23,005 bases of DNA from Planctomycetaceae bacterium (lineage in GTDB: Bacteria; Planctomycetota; Planctomycetia; Planctomycetales; Planctomycetaceae). Location: positions 1-23,005 of the forward strand of contig JAGQQP010000009.1 of the NCBI GenBank assembly GCA_020426085.1. Reading direction: 5' to 3'. Within the stretch, counting starts at the first letter, position 1. Each line of letters opens with the position of its first letter. A program made the position numbers and the translations under genes. The notes under the pieces are model-generated. The model did not search any database. It had not been told where the DNA came from and saw only the letters and a program-made list of their open reading frames with translations. Below, piece after piece: positions 13,547 to 22,998 of the stretch.

Positions 13547-16500
13547 TATTGAATCTCAAGATTCTGTTCCGGGTCGTCCGGCAGGATTTGATTAAAGCGT
13601 TCCAGGATTTCCTGTGAAAGTTCAGCCAGGTCAGCCTGTTCTATTGCAAGTTGTTTTCTTGACTCCAGCTGCTGTGCAGTTAATTTTTTCTGTGGGGTCA
13701 GCGATTCATTGAAGGCTGTCGTCCGATCAAGAAGATCCTGTTGCAGGAGTTTGAGTAATCGAAGTTGTGCAATGAGGGGAATCTGATCGGAGGGCATCAG
13801 TTGCTGTTCATTCTGATCTGACTGCTCTTCACCCGGCTTTGAATCCGTTTTATCAGTCAGTGCCACAAGCAGAGATTTGAATCTGGATTCCGCATTCTGC
13901 TCGGCTTTGAGTGTCTGCTGGTCTGTCAACTTTTGATCCAGACGGTCGACGGCCGTTTTCAACTGTTCGATTGCTTTTTCCATAGCGAGCTTAAACACAG
14001 GTGCAGCCGCCAGTTTTTCTGCTACTTTAGCTGCCTGCAACTGCAGATCCTGCTCGGTCTGCTGCAGCAGTTTGAGTGATTTTAACTGTCCTCGAGACCA
14101 GCGTCCCCGTGAGAGACGTTCCTGTTCCAGTCGAGTGGTTTCTTCTATCACCGCCTGTTGTCGCTCAATCAGTCCTTTGAGTTCTCCTTCCAGCTTGACA
14201 AATTCTTCAAAGGCGAGAGATTCTTCCAGCTCATTGCGGCGGGCGGCCAGTTCACGTTGTGCCTGTTCCAGATCATCGAGCATTTCCTTGAGTTGCTCTT
14301 GTGCTTCGTCCGTATTGCCCTGTTGTAATGCATCATTGATCTGTGATGATCGTCGGCCGCTGCGCTGCATGGAATCTGCTGCTTTGTTGAGACTCAGTCG
14401 TTGCAGTTTCATTTCCAGCTGCTGCATCTGCTGTTTCAGTTCCTGTTCCTGTTTCCTCAGCTTCTGCAATTCGGCCTGCTGTTCCTGGCTGTCGGGTCTG
14501 TTTTCTGCTTTCTTCAGTTTTTGTAATATTTCTTCCTGTTTCTGTTTGATCAGATTTAATTCCTGCTCACTCTTAATCAGTTGATTTAAGACCTCTGCAG
14601 TCGAATTGACAGGTTGGTTTTCGAAAATATTTTTCAGTTTCTGCATCGACTCCTGAAGTTGCTTTTGTTCCTGTAATGCCTGTCCTACCTGATTCTGCTT
14701 TAATTGATCAGCCGTCTGTTTCATGGCTTCAGGAATCGAATTTTTCCGCAGGAAGTCGATTGCATCCTGATTTCGCTGACGTTCAGACTGAGAGATATCC
14801 TGGTTCTGGTCATTCAGAGCATCAAGCAGATTCCGAAATCCTTTAAAGTGATCAGCCTGTTCTTCCTGGCGATGAGCGAGCTTTTCCAGATCTGCCTGAT
14901 CCTGCAGTCTCAGTTTTTCAAATGCTTTGGTGATGGTTTTTCTGGCCAGCTTTTCTGTCTGATTTTGAATGTCTGCCTGCTGTTGGATCTGTTCATCCAG
15001 TTCGGAAACCAGGTCCCTGGTTTTCTGCCACTGTGACAGAGATTTTAAAACCTGATCCAGTCTTTCGATCACCTGCTGTTGTCCATTTTCGGCGATGGTC
15101 AATGATTCCAGTGGTGACGCTTCTGTTCCTGTTTTTTCTCGTTCGTTTTCTTCCGCATCAGCAGACCTGTTTTTTGTGTTTGCTGAAGTCTGATCCGGAT
15201 CCTGGGGGGAGCGGTGATCCGCTTTGGCCAGCATCTTTTTGCGCGCCTGTGTGATCTGTTCCTGAATCTCCGGGAAGACCTGCTGATTCAACTGGGAAAG
15301 TTCCGTATTGAGTTCTGCGAGCCGCTGCTGCATCGCGGGATCTTCAATGCGATTCCATTTCAGTTCCTGCAGAAGTTCACTGGATCGCTGCTCCAGGCCG
15401 GTACGCGGGCTGTGGAGTTGAGAGGCAATCCGCTTCTGATCCATTTCCACCTGTTTGATCGTATCAATCTCTTCAGTACGAGCCTGACCGACGCGTTGCA
15501 GTTGATGCTGGACGTCTTTGATTTCCGTGTGCAGCAGTCGCTGGTCCTTCAGGACTCGAGCGAGTTCCTCCAGCAGATTAGCCTGTCGGTTCGCCAGTTC
15601 GTTGGTTTTAAACTGAGGGCTGACGATCGTTAACACACGCGAAATACTGGTGCCTGTATGGGCGTCTGTTGCGGGCGGTTCTTTCGAAGTGGTTGAGGAA
15701 CTGTCCTGGAAGAGATCACGGGCTTCGGCTCGAAAAATTATCCGGTCACCTTCCTGAAGCGCCAGTTCGTCGAGCTTCCAGTTGTCTGTCACAGTCAGAT
15801 CTTTCAACTGGTTTTCTGAAGACGCCGGGCTGAAGGGCAGGGGAAAGGAAAAGTTCTCGCGGTCAGTGCGCAACGCACGTGAGAGTGATTCCTGGCTGGA
15901 AGACTTCTGATAGCGGATGAGGACACTTTCAATTCCCAGGTCATCGTGAACGACCACCGTGAGTGGAATTTGAGCAGCGGGCGTCACCTGCAGGTCGGTG
16001 TCGGGGACTTCCAGGAAGATTTCCGGTACGTCATCGCTGATCGCGGTGATTTCAAAATGTTCCGGCGCGGGTGGTTTAAAGCCCTGATCGTTTTCCGCTT
16101 CAAACCAGTAGGAATAAGTTCCCGGTGTATCCACAATAAACGTGCCGGAAAAATGCTTTCGATCCGGCTGCAGTTTCAGTGACACGGGGGTACCGTTTTT
16201 GATACGCAGATCGACCGTTTTCAACAGTTTGTTGGAACTGGCTTTAAACTCAACGCGCGTGCCGACCAGCGCTTTAAAATTGCCGATGCCGGCAGGGAGT
16301 ATTTCTTCGGAGAGTTGTGTGTATGCAGGTGGTGTGAGTTTGACCTGTTCCAGTCGAATCTTGGTGGGAGGGACGGAAACAATATTGAGCCAGGGCATAT
16401 GGTTGTCATCACCGCCTACCGCGCGCAGTTTGAGCAGTTTATTCGAAACGACTAAAGAGCCTGTGCCCAGATCATGAGCGGCTCCGGTAGAATCGGGGAC

Positions 16501-17280
16501 CGATACAATTCGCAGGGGATCGGAATAAATTTTACCCGCTGCCTGTTCTTTCTGGCGTGACTGATATTCAAGACGAAGATCTTCGGGAGGTGTTCCATTT
16601 CGGTTTTCGACAAAAAACTGAAAGGTCTGCCCTTCGACCACCTGATAAGGATTGTTCGGCCCGGTTTCGATGGGGACCAGATTCTCATCCAGAATCTGCA
16701 GTTCCACCCGTTGAGGCCAGTCAGGTGCCGAAAAAGGGAGTATCAGACGATGGAGCCCCAGAATCACTTCCTGCGGATGCAGCAGAGTGAATAAAGCAGT
16801 GATCAGACAGAGGAGCGTTGCAGAAAACATGATTTTTCTGAGGGGGTGTGTATCGATCAGTTCCAGAAAATTAATCTGAGAGGCCCGTTGATAGGCGTCT
16901 TCGATGACTGCCTGACGCATCTGTTGAGAGCCGGAAAACGGTGTGGTTGACTGATGATCAAATTGAATGCTGCTGGAAAAGCTGTCTCGCAGGGTGGGAT
17001 AGCGACGTTCGATTTTCAGAGCAAGGTCTAAATCGGTCAGTGGAGTTTTTAGCGGGACGATGAGATGTTTCCAGAGTATCCAGATCACACTGGAACCGGC
17101 GGCGAGACCCAGTACGAGTCGGCTGGCGGGATCGGAAATATTCAGCATCCAGTCCAGGCTGATGAGGCACGTTGCCAGTCCCAGAAACAGTGTCAGACCC
17201 CAGCACAAACCGTTCAGCCAGATGAGCTGACGGATTTTGTGATGCAGTTGTTCCAGTTGTGCTCGAATGGAATTTTGCAT
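13546..17280 (-). CDS. Giant membrane protein with long coiled-coil region (DUF4175-like)
   Basis: The 1244-residue product has three predicted membrane helices near the N-terminus (about 21-44, 54-75 and 149-167). Between the second and third is a segment with DLDLALKIERRYPTLRDSFSSSIQF. A beta-rich, Ig-like extracytoplasmic part (about 170-540) follows, then nearly 700 residues of Gln/Glu/Leu-rich coiled coil (about 550-1230). The arrangement resembles the alphaproteobacterial DUF4175 low-complexity family; homology is suggested, not proven. It follows the VWA gene by 49 bases and couples to the secreted Q-rich gene by TAATG. A periplasmic scaffold or tether linking the membrane to envelope partners is the simplest idea. 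Confidence 0.72.
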   Translation of the reverse strand: MQNSIRAQLEQLHHKIRQLIWLNGLCWGLTLFLGLATCLISLDWMLNISDPASRLVLGLAAGSSVIWILWKHLIVPLKTPLTDLDLALKIERRYPTLRDSFSSSIQFDHQSTTPFSGSQQMRQAVIEDAYQRASQINFLELIDTHPLRKIMFSATLLCLITALFTLLHPQEVILGLHRLILPFSAPDWPQRVELQILDENLVPIETGPNNPYQVVEGQTFQFFVENRNGTPPEDLRLEYQSRQKEQAAGKIYSDPLRIVSVPDSTGAAHDLGTGSLVVSNKLLKLRAVGGDDNHMPWLNIVSVPPTKIRLEQVKLTPPAYTQLSEEILPAGIGNFKALVGTRVEFKASSNKLLKTVDLRIKNGTPVSLKLQPDRKHFSGTFIVDTPGTYSYWFEAENDQGFKPPAPEHFEITAISDDVPEIFLEVPDTDLQVTPAAQIPLTVVVHDDLGIESVLIRYQKSSSQESLSRALRTDRENFSFPLPFSPASSENQLKDLTVTDNWKLDELALQEGDRIIFRAEARDLFQDSSSTTSKEPPATDAHTGTSISRVLTIVSPQFKTNELANRQANLLEELARVLKDQRLLHTEIKDVQHQLQRVGQARTEEIDTIKQVEMDQKRIASQLHSPRTGLEQRSSELLQELKWNRIEDPAMQQRLAELNTELSQLNQQVFPEIQEQITQARKKMLAKADHRSPQDPDQTSANTKNRSADAEENEREKTGTEASPLESLTIAENGQQQVIERLDQVLKSLSQWQKTRDLVSELDEQIQQQADIQNQTEKLARKTITKAFEKLRLQDQADLEKLAHRQEEQADHFKGFRNLLDALNDQNQDISQSERQRNQDAIDFLRKNSIPEAMKQTADQLKQNQVGQALQEQKQLQESMQKLKNIFENQPVNSTAEVLNQLIKSEQELNLIKQKQEEILQKLKKAENRPDSQEQQAELQKLRKQEQELKQQMQQLEMKLQRLSLNKAADSMQRSGRRSSQINDALQQGNTDEAQEQLKEMLDDLEQAQRELAARRNELEESLAFEEFVKLEGELKGLIERQQAVIEETTRLEQERLSRGRWSRGQLKSLKLLQQTEQDLQLQAAKVAEKLAAAPVFKLAMEKAIEQLKTAVDRLDQKLTDQQTLKAEQNAESRFKSLLVALTDKTDSKPGEEQSDQNEQQLMPSDQIPLIAQLRLLKLLQQDLLDRTTAFNESLTPQKKLTAQQLESRKQLAIEQADLAELSQEILERFNQILPDDPEQNLEIQ

Positions 17281-17329
17281 GATGCTGGTTTCAAGGGAAC
17301 TGTGGGACGTAACAAATCAGTACGGTTTA

Positions 17330-19744
17330 TTATACTAAGCGAAAACGTTTTCTTAACAGCCATTCTGCAGAGATCAGTAAAGTAAACAGAATCAGGAATT
17401 CCCAGCGATTCCAGAGGGGAATCGGTTCTTCATTTTCCAGCGGAACAGGATGACCTGCCGGTATTGCCTGGGGAAGCTGATCTGCTGCGTAGATCGGGAA
17501 ATATTTTCCCCGTGATTCCTGAGCTGTTTTTTTCATGTCAGACTGATTCATATCCCGGTTGACCAGTTCGCGTTGTGAAATTTCGACACGAAAATCTACC
17601 GCGGGAGGCGTGCCCTGCAGAATGGGTTGTGAAACCCAGGTGTGGTAAGCGCCTTCCGGGATGTTCGAGACGCTGCCTTCAAAAATTCCGGGCGATTTTT
17701 CCAGAGGCGTTAACTTCACAGGCCGCGAAGCCTCCCCCTGTCGTTCGAGCATGACAGTGACATTTTTGGAATCGGCGGGAATCAGCTGTTCATCGAGAAA
17801 TTTGACACGAAACTGAACGGTATCTCCCTGCTGATAGGTCTTCCTGTCCAGAGTCAGTTCCACTGCCTGTTCCTGGTTCAAGAGTTTGGATCGGCTCAGG
17901 TAGCGAATCGTTTGAACCCAGAATCGTGAATAGTAAAGGTCGCCCACCAGATCGCGCCATCTCCACAGGTCGGCTGAGGCATTAAAGATGACTTTGCCGG
18001 CACCGACTCGTTGTGTTGAGATAATGGGAATTCTCTGACCATTTTTTCCCTTTTGTGTGGGATGCACGGCGAAAACGGAAGCGCCCGGTTTGATTTCATC
18101 TGCCGCGTAAAACCAGTAAAGCTCTGGCAGATTATTCCAGATGGCCTGACTTTCTTCGGCGTTGTCTGCAAACCGAAAAATGGAAGTGCTGAACTGTCCT
18201 TCGGTGGTCAACTCGGGTTGAAATCCTTCAATCACCGGTTTGTATTCTGCGGGTTGCCGGTTTTTGGAAATCTCGACAGGCAACAGTGCTTCCAGAGCAG
18301 TATTGGCATAAGCGTGAGGAGAAAAACGGGGTCCGGCAACCATGATCAGCCCGCCCCCTTTTTCGCGAACGAACTGGTCGAGATTCTCAAAGACGGCCTG
18401 GCTGAAGTAGGCAGGGTCGGCATCACCCAGAATAACGACATCGTATTGATACAGGTCTTCTTTTTTGACGGGGAAATAATCGAGGGCGGTGGAGTCCTCT
18501 GAGGAATATTCCAGATCCGATTCCTGCAGAATGCTGCGAAGCTCAATGGTTTTGTCCCGCTCCAGCAGATGTTTAAGATAGCGATATTCATATCGGGGAA
18601 CAGAATCGACCAGCAGAACACGGATTTTCTGATCGAGTACCGTAACCTGTCCCGTCTGCTGGTTATTCTTGAGATTGACTTCCCCTTTCACAGGTTCTAC
18701 CGCGATGACATATTCGAGTAACCCGGGTTTCGTGGGGGTGAAGGTCAGCTCGATTTTCTGATGATCTTTCTGAGTATTGATCGGAAACTGTCGTGATGCC
18801 AGCGGGCTGCCTGTGTGTGCTTCCTTGAGACTGACCGTCATGTTACCAGATTGAATACCAAAGAATTTCACTTTAGCAGAGACGGTGACCGGGTCGTTGA
18901 TGAAGGCGACGTCATCCACCAGCAGGTCATACAGCTGCAGATCTTTAACCGGTTGTTCGCTGCCAACTCCTACCGGAAAGAGGGGGACCAGTTTAGATTT
19001 TGCCAGTGACCCCGCCCGTGACAGCAGATCGAGATCACCGGTGCTGGAGATTCCATCACTGAGTACAATGATGGCTGTCGGCGGAGTACCACGAAAATCG
19101 TTGAGCACTTTTTGAACGGCGTGGAACGGACGCGTTTCTTTTCCCACCGGTTCCAACTGTTTTAAGAGTTCCTGTGTCTGCTGGTAATTCTGGAGGTCGA
19201 TCAGCCCCTGCTCACCCAGAGGCAGGCATTCGTCGGAAAAATGATATAACCTCAACTTGTGTTTGTTCTGCAGTTCGGTCAAAAAGCGGGCTTCATTTTC
19301 GAGTAGCAGATCTTTCACCAGATCCAGGCGGTTTTTTCCCCGACTCTCCTGCAGGAACGGTTTGCTCACACTGGCGGAGGACAGTTCCGCGTAATCATCT
19401 TCGAGTCCCATACTGGCGGAATCATCAATCAGTACCGCAACGAAAGGCAGGCCGGTTCGATGAATAGTCAAGGTGAAACGCGTGAGGAACAGAATGACAA
19501 TCGCGAACAGTGTCAGCCGGATTCCAATCAGAAAGAGGCGCTTCTTTAAATTCAGATGAGCGGTATCTTTCAGGTAGGCATAGATCAGCAGAAACACGAT
19601 CCCGCTGCCCAGGAGGAGCACTGCCCAGTCTGGTAACCAGCCCGGCCAGGGAGAATTCCACTGAAAATTCCAGGCAGAACCCTGGCCCGGACCCGCGGCG
19701 GGGATCTCGAAGTAGGATTCCAGGAGTTGTTTCAGCTTATCCAT
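17330..19744 (-). CDS. VWA-domain membrane protein with glutamine amidotransferase-like domain
   Basis: This 804-residue protein has N-terminal membrane helices (about 40-57 and 68-88), a VWA domain (about 100-290) and a C-terminal helix (about 780-797). The VWA domain has an intact MIDAS: DDSAS (Asp107, Ser109, Ser111) and LSDG with Asp230. A beta-sandwich stretch follows, then a class I GATase-like fold near 370-490 (VLLVDSVPRYEYRYLKHLLERD; YDVVILGDADPAYFS; GGGLIMVAGPRFS). The catalytic Cys nucleophile of true amidotransferases is not evident, so that domain is probably non-enzymatic. The layout matches BatA-like proteins of MoxR/DUF58/VWA loci, but no MoxR or DUF58 gene lies in the window. 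It shares an operon with the giant coiled-coil gene. Confidence 0.83.
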   Translation of the reverse strand: MDKLKQLLESYFEIPAAGPGQGSAWNFQWNSPWPGWLPDWAVLLLGSGIVFLLIYAYLKDTAHLNLKKRLFLIGIRLTLFAIVILFLTRFTLTIHRTGLPFVAVLIDDSASMGLEDDYAELSSASVSKPFLQESRGKNRLDLVKDLLLENEARFLTELQNKHKLRLYHFSDECLPLGEQGLIDLQNYQQTQELLKQLEPVGKETRPFHAVQKVLNDFRGTPPTAIIVLSDGISSTGDLDLLSRAGSLAKSKLVPLFPVGVGSEQPVKDLQLYDLLVDDVAFINDPVTVSAKVKFFGIQSGNMTVSLKEAHTGSPLASRQFPINTQKDHQKIELTFTPTKPGLLEYVIAVEPVKGEVNLKNNQQTGQVTVLDQKIRVLLVDSVPRYEYRYLKHLLERDKTIELRSILQESDLEYSSEDSTALDYFPVKKEDLYQYDVVILGDADPAYFSQAVFENLDQFVREKGGGLIMVAGPRFSPHAYANTALEALLPVEISKNRQPAEYKPVIEGFQPELTTEGQFSTSIFRFADNAEESQAIWNNLPELYWFYAADEIKPGASVFAVHPTQKGKNGQRIPIISTQRVGAGKVIFNASADLWRWRDLVGDLYYSRFWVQTIRYLSRSKLLNQEQAVELTLDRKTYQQGDTVQFRVKFLDEQLIPADSKNVTVMLERQGEASRPVKLTPLEKSPGIFEGSVSNIPEGAYHTWVSQPILQGTPPAVDFRVEISQRELVNRDMNQSDMKKTAQESRGKYFPIYAADQLPQAIPAGHPVPLENEEPIPLWNRWEFLILFTLLISAEWLLRKRFRLV

Positions 19745-19817
19745 GATTGGTGCAAATGTATCGTGAAATGCAAGCAGGTAGTCTGTTGGTTGAAGTGATC
19801 GGCAGAGAATCGACTTC

Positions 19818-20279
19818 TCATATTGTATTCAGATCATCCAGCAATTGCTGTTTTTCATCGCCTTTCAGATCTGATTCTGCGATTTTTTTAGCCTGTTCCA
19901 CGTAAGTAGACACTTCTTCCGGTTTATTGGAGATGGAAGCAGCGCGTGCCAGCGCTTCGTAGGCATAGGCAAGGCAGAATGGACTTAAATGTTTGTCTTG
20001 AGAGAGCTTGAGGCAGAGCATAGCGTAACTGAACGCATTGCTGGGTTGATTTGTCACAGCATAAACGCGCGAGAGCTGCCAGTACGCAATCGAAATATTT
20101 TCGTCCGTATGTCCTTCAAATTGCAGCCAGTGCCAATAGGAAGCATGACAGGCGGAGATCATCTCCAGGTTTTCCGTAGCGGCACGGTCCTGTTTTTCCA
20201 GATACTCCCATGTCTTGTTGAAACTGTCAGCCGCTAAGTATCGATGGGCGGCCTGTATATCAAAATCGGATGTCGACAT
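19818..20279 (-). CDS. Small TPR-like helical protein
   Basis: This 153-residue soluble, all-helical protein has no signal peptide. Paired helices such as ISIAYWQLSRVYAVTNQPSNAFSYAMLCLKLS and FCLAYAYEALARAASISNKPEEVSTYVEQAKKIAE fit degenerate tetratricopeptide units, which serve as protein-binding scaffolds. Similar short uncharacterised proteins occur widely in bacteria. AGGA lies 8 bases before the start. It is upstream of the VWA gene with a 73-base gap on the same strand, so it may be the first gene of the operon; its part in the VWA system is only suggested by position. A perfect TATAAT lies at 20403-20398, upstream on the same strand. Confidence 0.7.
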   Translation of the reverse strand: MSTSDFDIQAAHRYLAADSFNKTWEYLEKQDRAATENLEMISACHASYWHWLQFEGHTDENISIAYWQLSRVYAVTNQPSNAFSYAMLCLKLSQDKHLSPFCLAYAYEALARAASISNKPEEVSTYVEQAKKIAESDLKGDEKQQLLDDLNTI

Positions 20280-20702
20280 GCTGATGATCCTGGCAAAAGA
20301 ATTCTATCGAATCGAGTTAAGAGGTGGATGCCTGAAAACTGCTCTTCAGACAGATTCCATTTCGAGGCATAATGCATTGTATCGCAGCCGGAGAAGAATT
20401 ATAAGAACTTACGAAAATTGACAGCAGATTGATGAATACAGACTGTTTAAGATAAAAACTTAATCCAGTCTTCCTGTTTTATCAATTTTCACCAGCCGAC
20501 CGGCTTGATGCAACAGGATCTTGCTATTCGATAATGTTTATCCAGTCGAAACAAAAGTCATAACCAATGGATTCAGAACGCGCTGATTCCCGATAGTTAG
20601 AGACGTAGGATTTCGGACCGATCCAGCCGAGACCTGCCACTTGTCTGGGAAGACCCCTGCGAGATAGATCATCGGGAACTTCAGATAAACATTAAGGCGA
20701 TT
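20280..20702. other. Divergent intergenic region between the TPR gene and murC
   Basis: No gene is seen in these 423 bases. On the minus strand a perfect TATAAT (20398-20403) could be a -10 box for the TPR/VWA operon, though its -35 is poor. On the plus strand a perfect TTGACA (20418-20423) lacks a good -10 at 17 bases. A small palindrome AGCCG-AC-CGGCT lies at 20494-20505. The murC promoter cannot be placed with confidence. Confidence 0.35.
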
Positions 20703-22163
20703 ATGATCCTGTCAAAAGCGAATACTCATCAGCAAAGTCAGTCAACAGACGGGCTACGTCTGGAATCATCTGCCTTGCCGGCTTCGGCCCATCTGGTTGG
20801 CATTTGCGGTTCTGGAATGAAAGCCCTGGCAGAATACCTGGCAAGTGCCGGTTGTCGAGTTACAGGATCAGATTTAAGCCCCTCTCTGGCCACTGAACCT
20901 GCTCTGCGCGCTGGTGGTTATCGGGTGCATCAGGGGCACGACATGCGTTTTGTTCCTGAGGGAACGAGTGTACTGGTTTATAGCCCCGCGATCGGTCTGG
21001 CGAATCCGGAACGACGATTTGCACAACGGATGGGAATTCCCCAGTTTTCGTATGCTCAGATGCTGGGGCATCTGATGCGCTCGAAGCAGGGGGTCTGTAT
21101 TGCCGGGACGCATGGGAAAAGTACAACCACTGCATTAACCGCATATATCCTGCAGAACGCCGGTGTCGCACCGTCAGCGGTCATTGGAGCCGAACTTTGC
21201 AACCAGAATCTGAATGGCTGGGCAGGCGAAGGGGCTCTGTTTGTCGCTGAGAGTTGTGAATATCAGCGTAGTTTTCTGAACTTGTTCCCTTTTTATGCCG
21301 CGATTACCAACATCGAACCAGACCATTTTGATTATTTTAAAAATCAGGATGATATGACAACCGCGTATGCCGAGTTCGTCGCGCGGATTCCCAGGGGGGG
21401 AACGTTGGTATTGCCCGCAACCTGCATGGGATTACAGAAGTTGCGAGAAGCCTGTAAAGCAAAAATCTCAACCTTCTCACTGGAACGAGGGGCGGACTGG
21501 TGGGCCACCGATATTAAATCGACGGCGTTCGGATTACGGTTCCGGCTGTTCCACCAGGGAGAATACTTTTCCGAAATATCGCTGCAGAAAACAGGAAAAC
21601 ATAACGTTTCCAACGCGATGGTCGCGGCCATTCTGTGTCATGCTGCTGGCATTGATGCCGAACAGATTCGGGATGGAATTTACGAATTCCCCGGGATTCG
21701 CCGTCGTTATGAGCGGATGGGATCCTATAAAGGAATGACCCTGTTTGATGATTATGCACATCATCCGACAGCGATTCAGGCCACATTAAAGATGTTGAGG
21801 CAGGAATATCCGGATCGTCGGATCTGGTGTCTGTATGAACCGCATCAGGTTTCACGTACACAGGCTTTGATGGATTATTATGCCCGTAGTTTCAAGCTGG
21901 CAGACCGCGTTTTGATTGCACCCGTGTATGCAGCCCGCGAAAAGCTGGCTGAAGAGCCTGTCGAAACCTCAAAAGAGCTGGTTCGACGAATTCTTCTGCA
22001 TAATGATTGGGTCAGTTTCAGCAGTTCCCTTGACCAGATGCTCTCAACTTTAGAGACTGAGGCTCAATCTGGTGATATTATCATTACTATGGGAGCGGGC
22101 GAAATAAATCGGATCCATCATGAGTTCAATCGAAGACTTCAAAGAAATTCTCAAACTATCTGA
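20703..22163 (+). CDS. murC: UDP-N-acetylmuramate--L-alanine ligase (MurC)
   Basis: MurC adds L-Ala to UDP-MurNAc using ATP, in the cytoplasmic stage of peptidoglycan synthesis. The 486-residue protein has the N-terminal Rossmann domain (LVGICGSGMKALAEYL, glycine loop 33-38) and the ATP loop GTHGKSTTT (135-143). It also has the Mur central motifs VAESCEYQRSFL and ITNIEPDHFDYF, and the C-terminal motifs FDDYAHHPTAI, YEPHQVSRT and APVYAAREK. The length is normal, with about 29 extra N-terminal residues. ESCEY instead of the more common EADESD marks a divergent MurC branch. Mpl is the main alternative but fits the C-terminal motifs less well. AAGG (20694-20697) precedes the ATG. It overlaps murB by 44 bases. 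Confidence 0.93.
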   Translation: MILSKANTHQQSQSTDGLRLESSALPASAHLVGICGSGMKALAEYLASAGCRVTGSDLSPSLATEPALRAGGYRVHQGHDMRFVPEGTSVLVYSPAIGLANPERRFAQRMGIPQFSYAQMLGHLMRSKQGVCIAGTHGKSTTTALTAYILQNAGVAPSAVIGAELCNQNLNGWAGEGALFVAESCEYQRSFLNLFPFYAAITNIEPDHFDYFKNQDDMTTAYAEFVARIPRGGTLVLPATCMGLQKLREACKAKISTFSLERGADWWATDIKSTAFGLRFRLFHQGEYFSEISLQKTGKHNVSNAMVAAILCHAAGIDAEQIRDGIYEFPGIRRRYERMGSYKGMTLFDDYAHHPTAIQATLKMLRQEYPDRRIWCLYEPHQVSRTQALMDYYARSFKLADRVLIAPVYAAREKLAEEPVETSKELVRRILLHNDWVSFSSSLDQMLSTLETEAQSGDIIITMGAGEINRIHHEFNRRLQRNSQTI

Positions 22164-22998
22164 ACCACTGGCCAAGTATTCCTATTTCAAAATAGGAGGG
22201 CCAGCCCAGTTCTTTCTGGAGCCACGCAATGCAGATGAACTGCAGGCTGTGATCAAATGCTGTGTTGAGAATGAAATTCCGGTACGCGTCTTTGGCGGTG
22301 CCTCCAATATCCTGATCAAAGATTCCGGCGTGCAGGGAGCTGTCATCCGCATTCATGCCGGCGATTTCTCTAAAATCAGCATCGATGGCACTACGGTCAC
22401 GGCCGGCGCAGGGGCATTGCTCTCTAATCTGGTTTCAGAAACGGTCAAAGCAGGCCTGGCAGGTCTCGAATCTCTGGTTGGTATTCCAGGAACCGTAGGT
22501 GGTGCATTACACGGCAACGCCGGAGGGCATACTGGTGATACCGGACAGTGTGTGACTTCCGTCACAGTTCTGACCGCACGCGGAGAAAAGTTTGTACGCA
22601 CTGCAGACGAACTGAGCTTCAGCTATCGTGAGAGCAGTATCAATGAACTGGCAATTATCGAAGCCGTGTTCGAACTGACTGCAGACGATTCCGAAGAAAC
22701 CACGAGTCGGATGAAAAAGAACTGGATCATGAAAAAGGCGAATCAGCCTTTAACTCACCAGTCGGCCGGCTGCATCTTCAAAAATCCGCGTGGCATGCAC
22801 GCGGGCGCATTGATTGAACAGGCTGGTCTCAAAGGGACACGCATCGGCGGTGCCGAAATCAGCGATCGGCATGCGAACTTCATCATCAACGATGAGAATG
22901 CCACCACCGAAAACGTACTCGACCTGATCAATCTGGCTCAGAATACCGTCTCTGAAAAGTTTGGCGTCGAACTCGAACTGGAAATCGAACTCTGGTAA
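22120..22998 (+). CDS. murB: UDP-N-acetylenolpyruvoylglucosamine reductase (MurB)
   Basis: MurB is an FAD enzyme that reduces UDP-GlcNAc-enolpyruvate to UDP-MurNAc with NADPH, the step before MurC. FAD-binding motifs are YFKIGGPAQFF, FGGASNIL (58-65) and GIPGTVGGALHGNAGG (121-136). The active-site region has FSYRESS (167-173) and SAGCIFKNP (215-223), and Glu289 lies in the C-terminal ELEIELW. The 292-residue length suits type II MurB. Cys218 occupies the place of the classical catalytic Ser; I believe this substitution occurs in other MurB proteins too, so activity is expected. GGA (22111-22113) lies 6 bases before the ATG. The start within murC implies coupled translation. The rest of the mur/fts cluster presumably continues right of the window. 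Confidence 0.94.
   Translation: MSSIEDFKEILKLSEPLAKYSYFKIGGPAQFFLEPRNADELQAVIKCCVENEIPVRVFGGASNILIKDSGVQGAVIRIHAGDFSKISIDGTTVTAGAGALLSNLVSETVKAGLAGLESLVGIPGTVGGALHGNAGGHTGDTGQCVTSVTVLTARGEKFVRTADELSFSYRESSINELAIIEAVFELTADDSEETTSRMKKNWIMKKANQPLTHQSAGCIFKNPRGMHAGALIEQAGLKGTRIGGAEISDRHANFIINDENATTENVLDLINLAQNTVSEKFGVELELEIELW

Noticed and set aside
14072..14584. 170-codon plus-strand Ser/Cys-rich ORF
   Set aside because: It is the complement of the Gln/Glu/Leu-rich coiled-coil codons; composition explains the open frame.
13100..15000. Q-rich repetitive stretches as DNA repeats or a CRISPR-like array
   Set aside because: The repetition is in amino-acid composition of coiled coils; there are no identical direct repeats with regular spacers.
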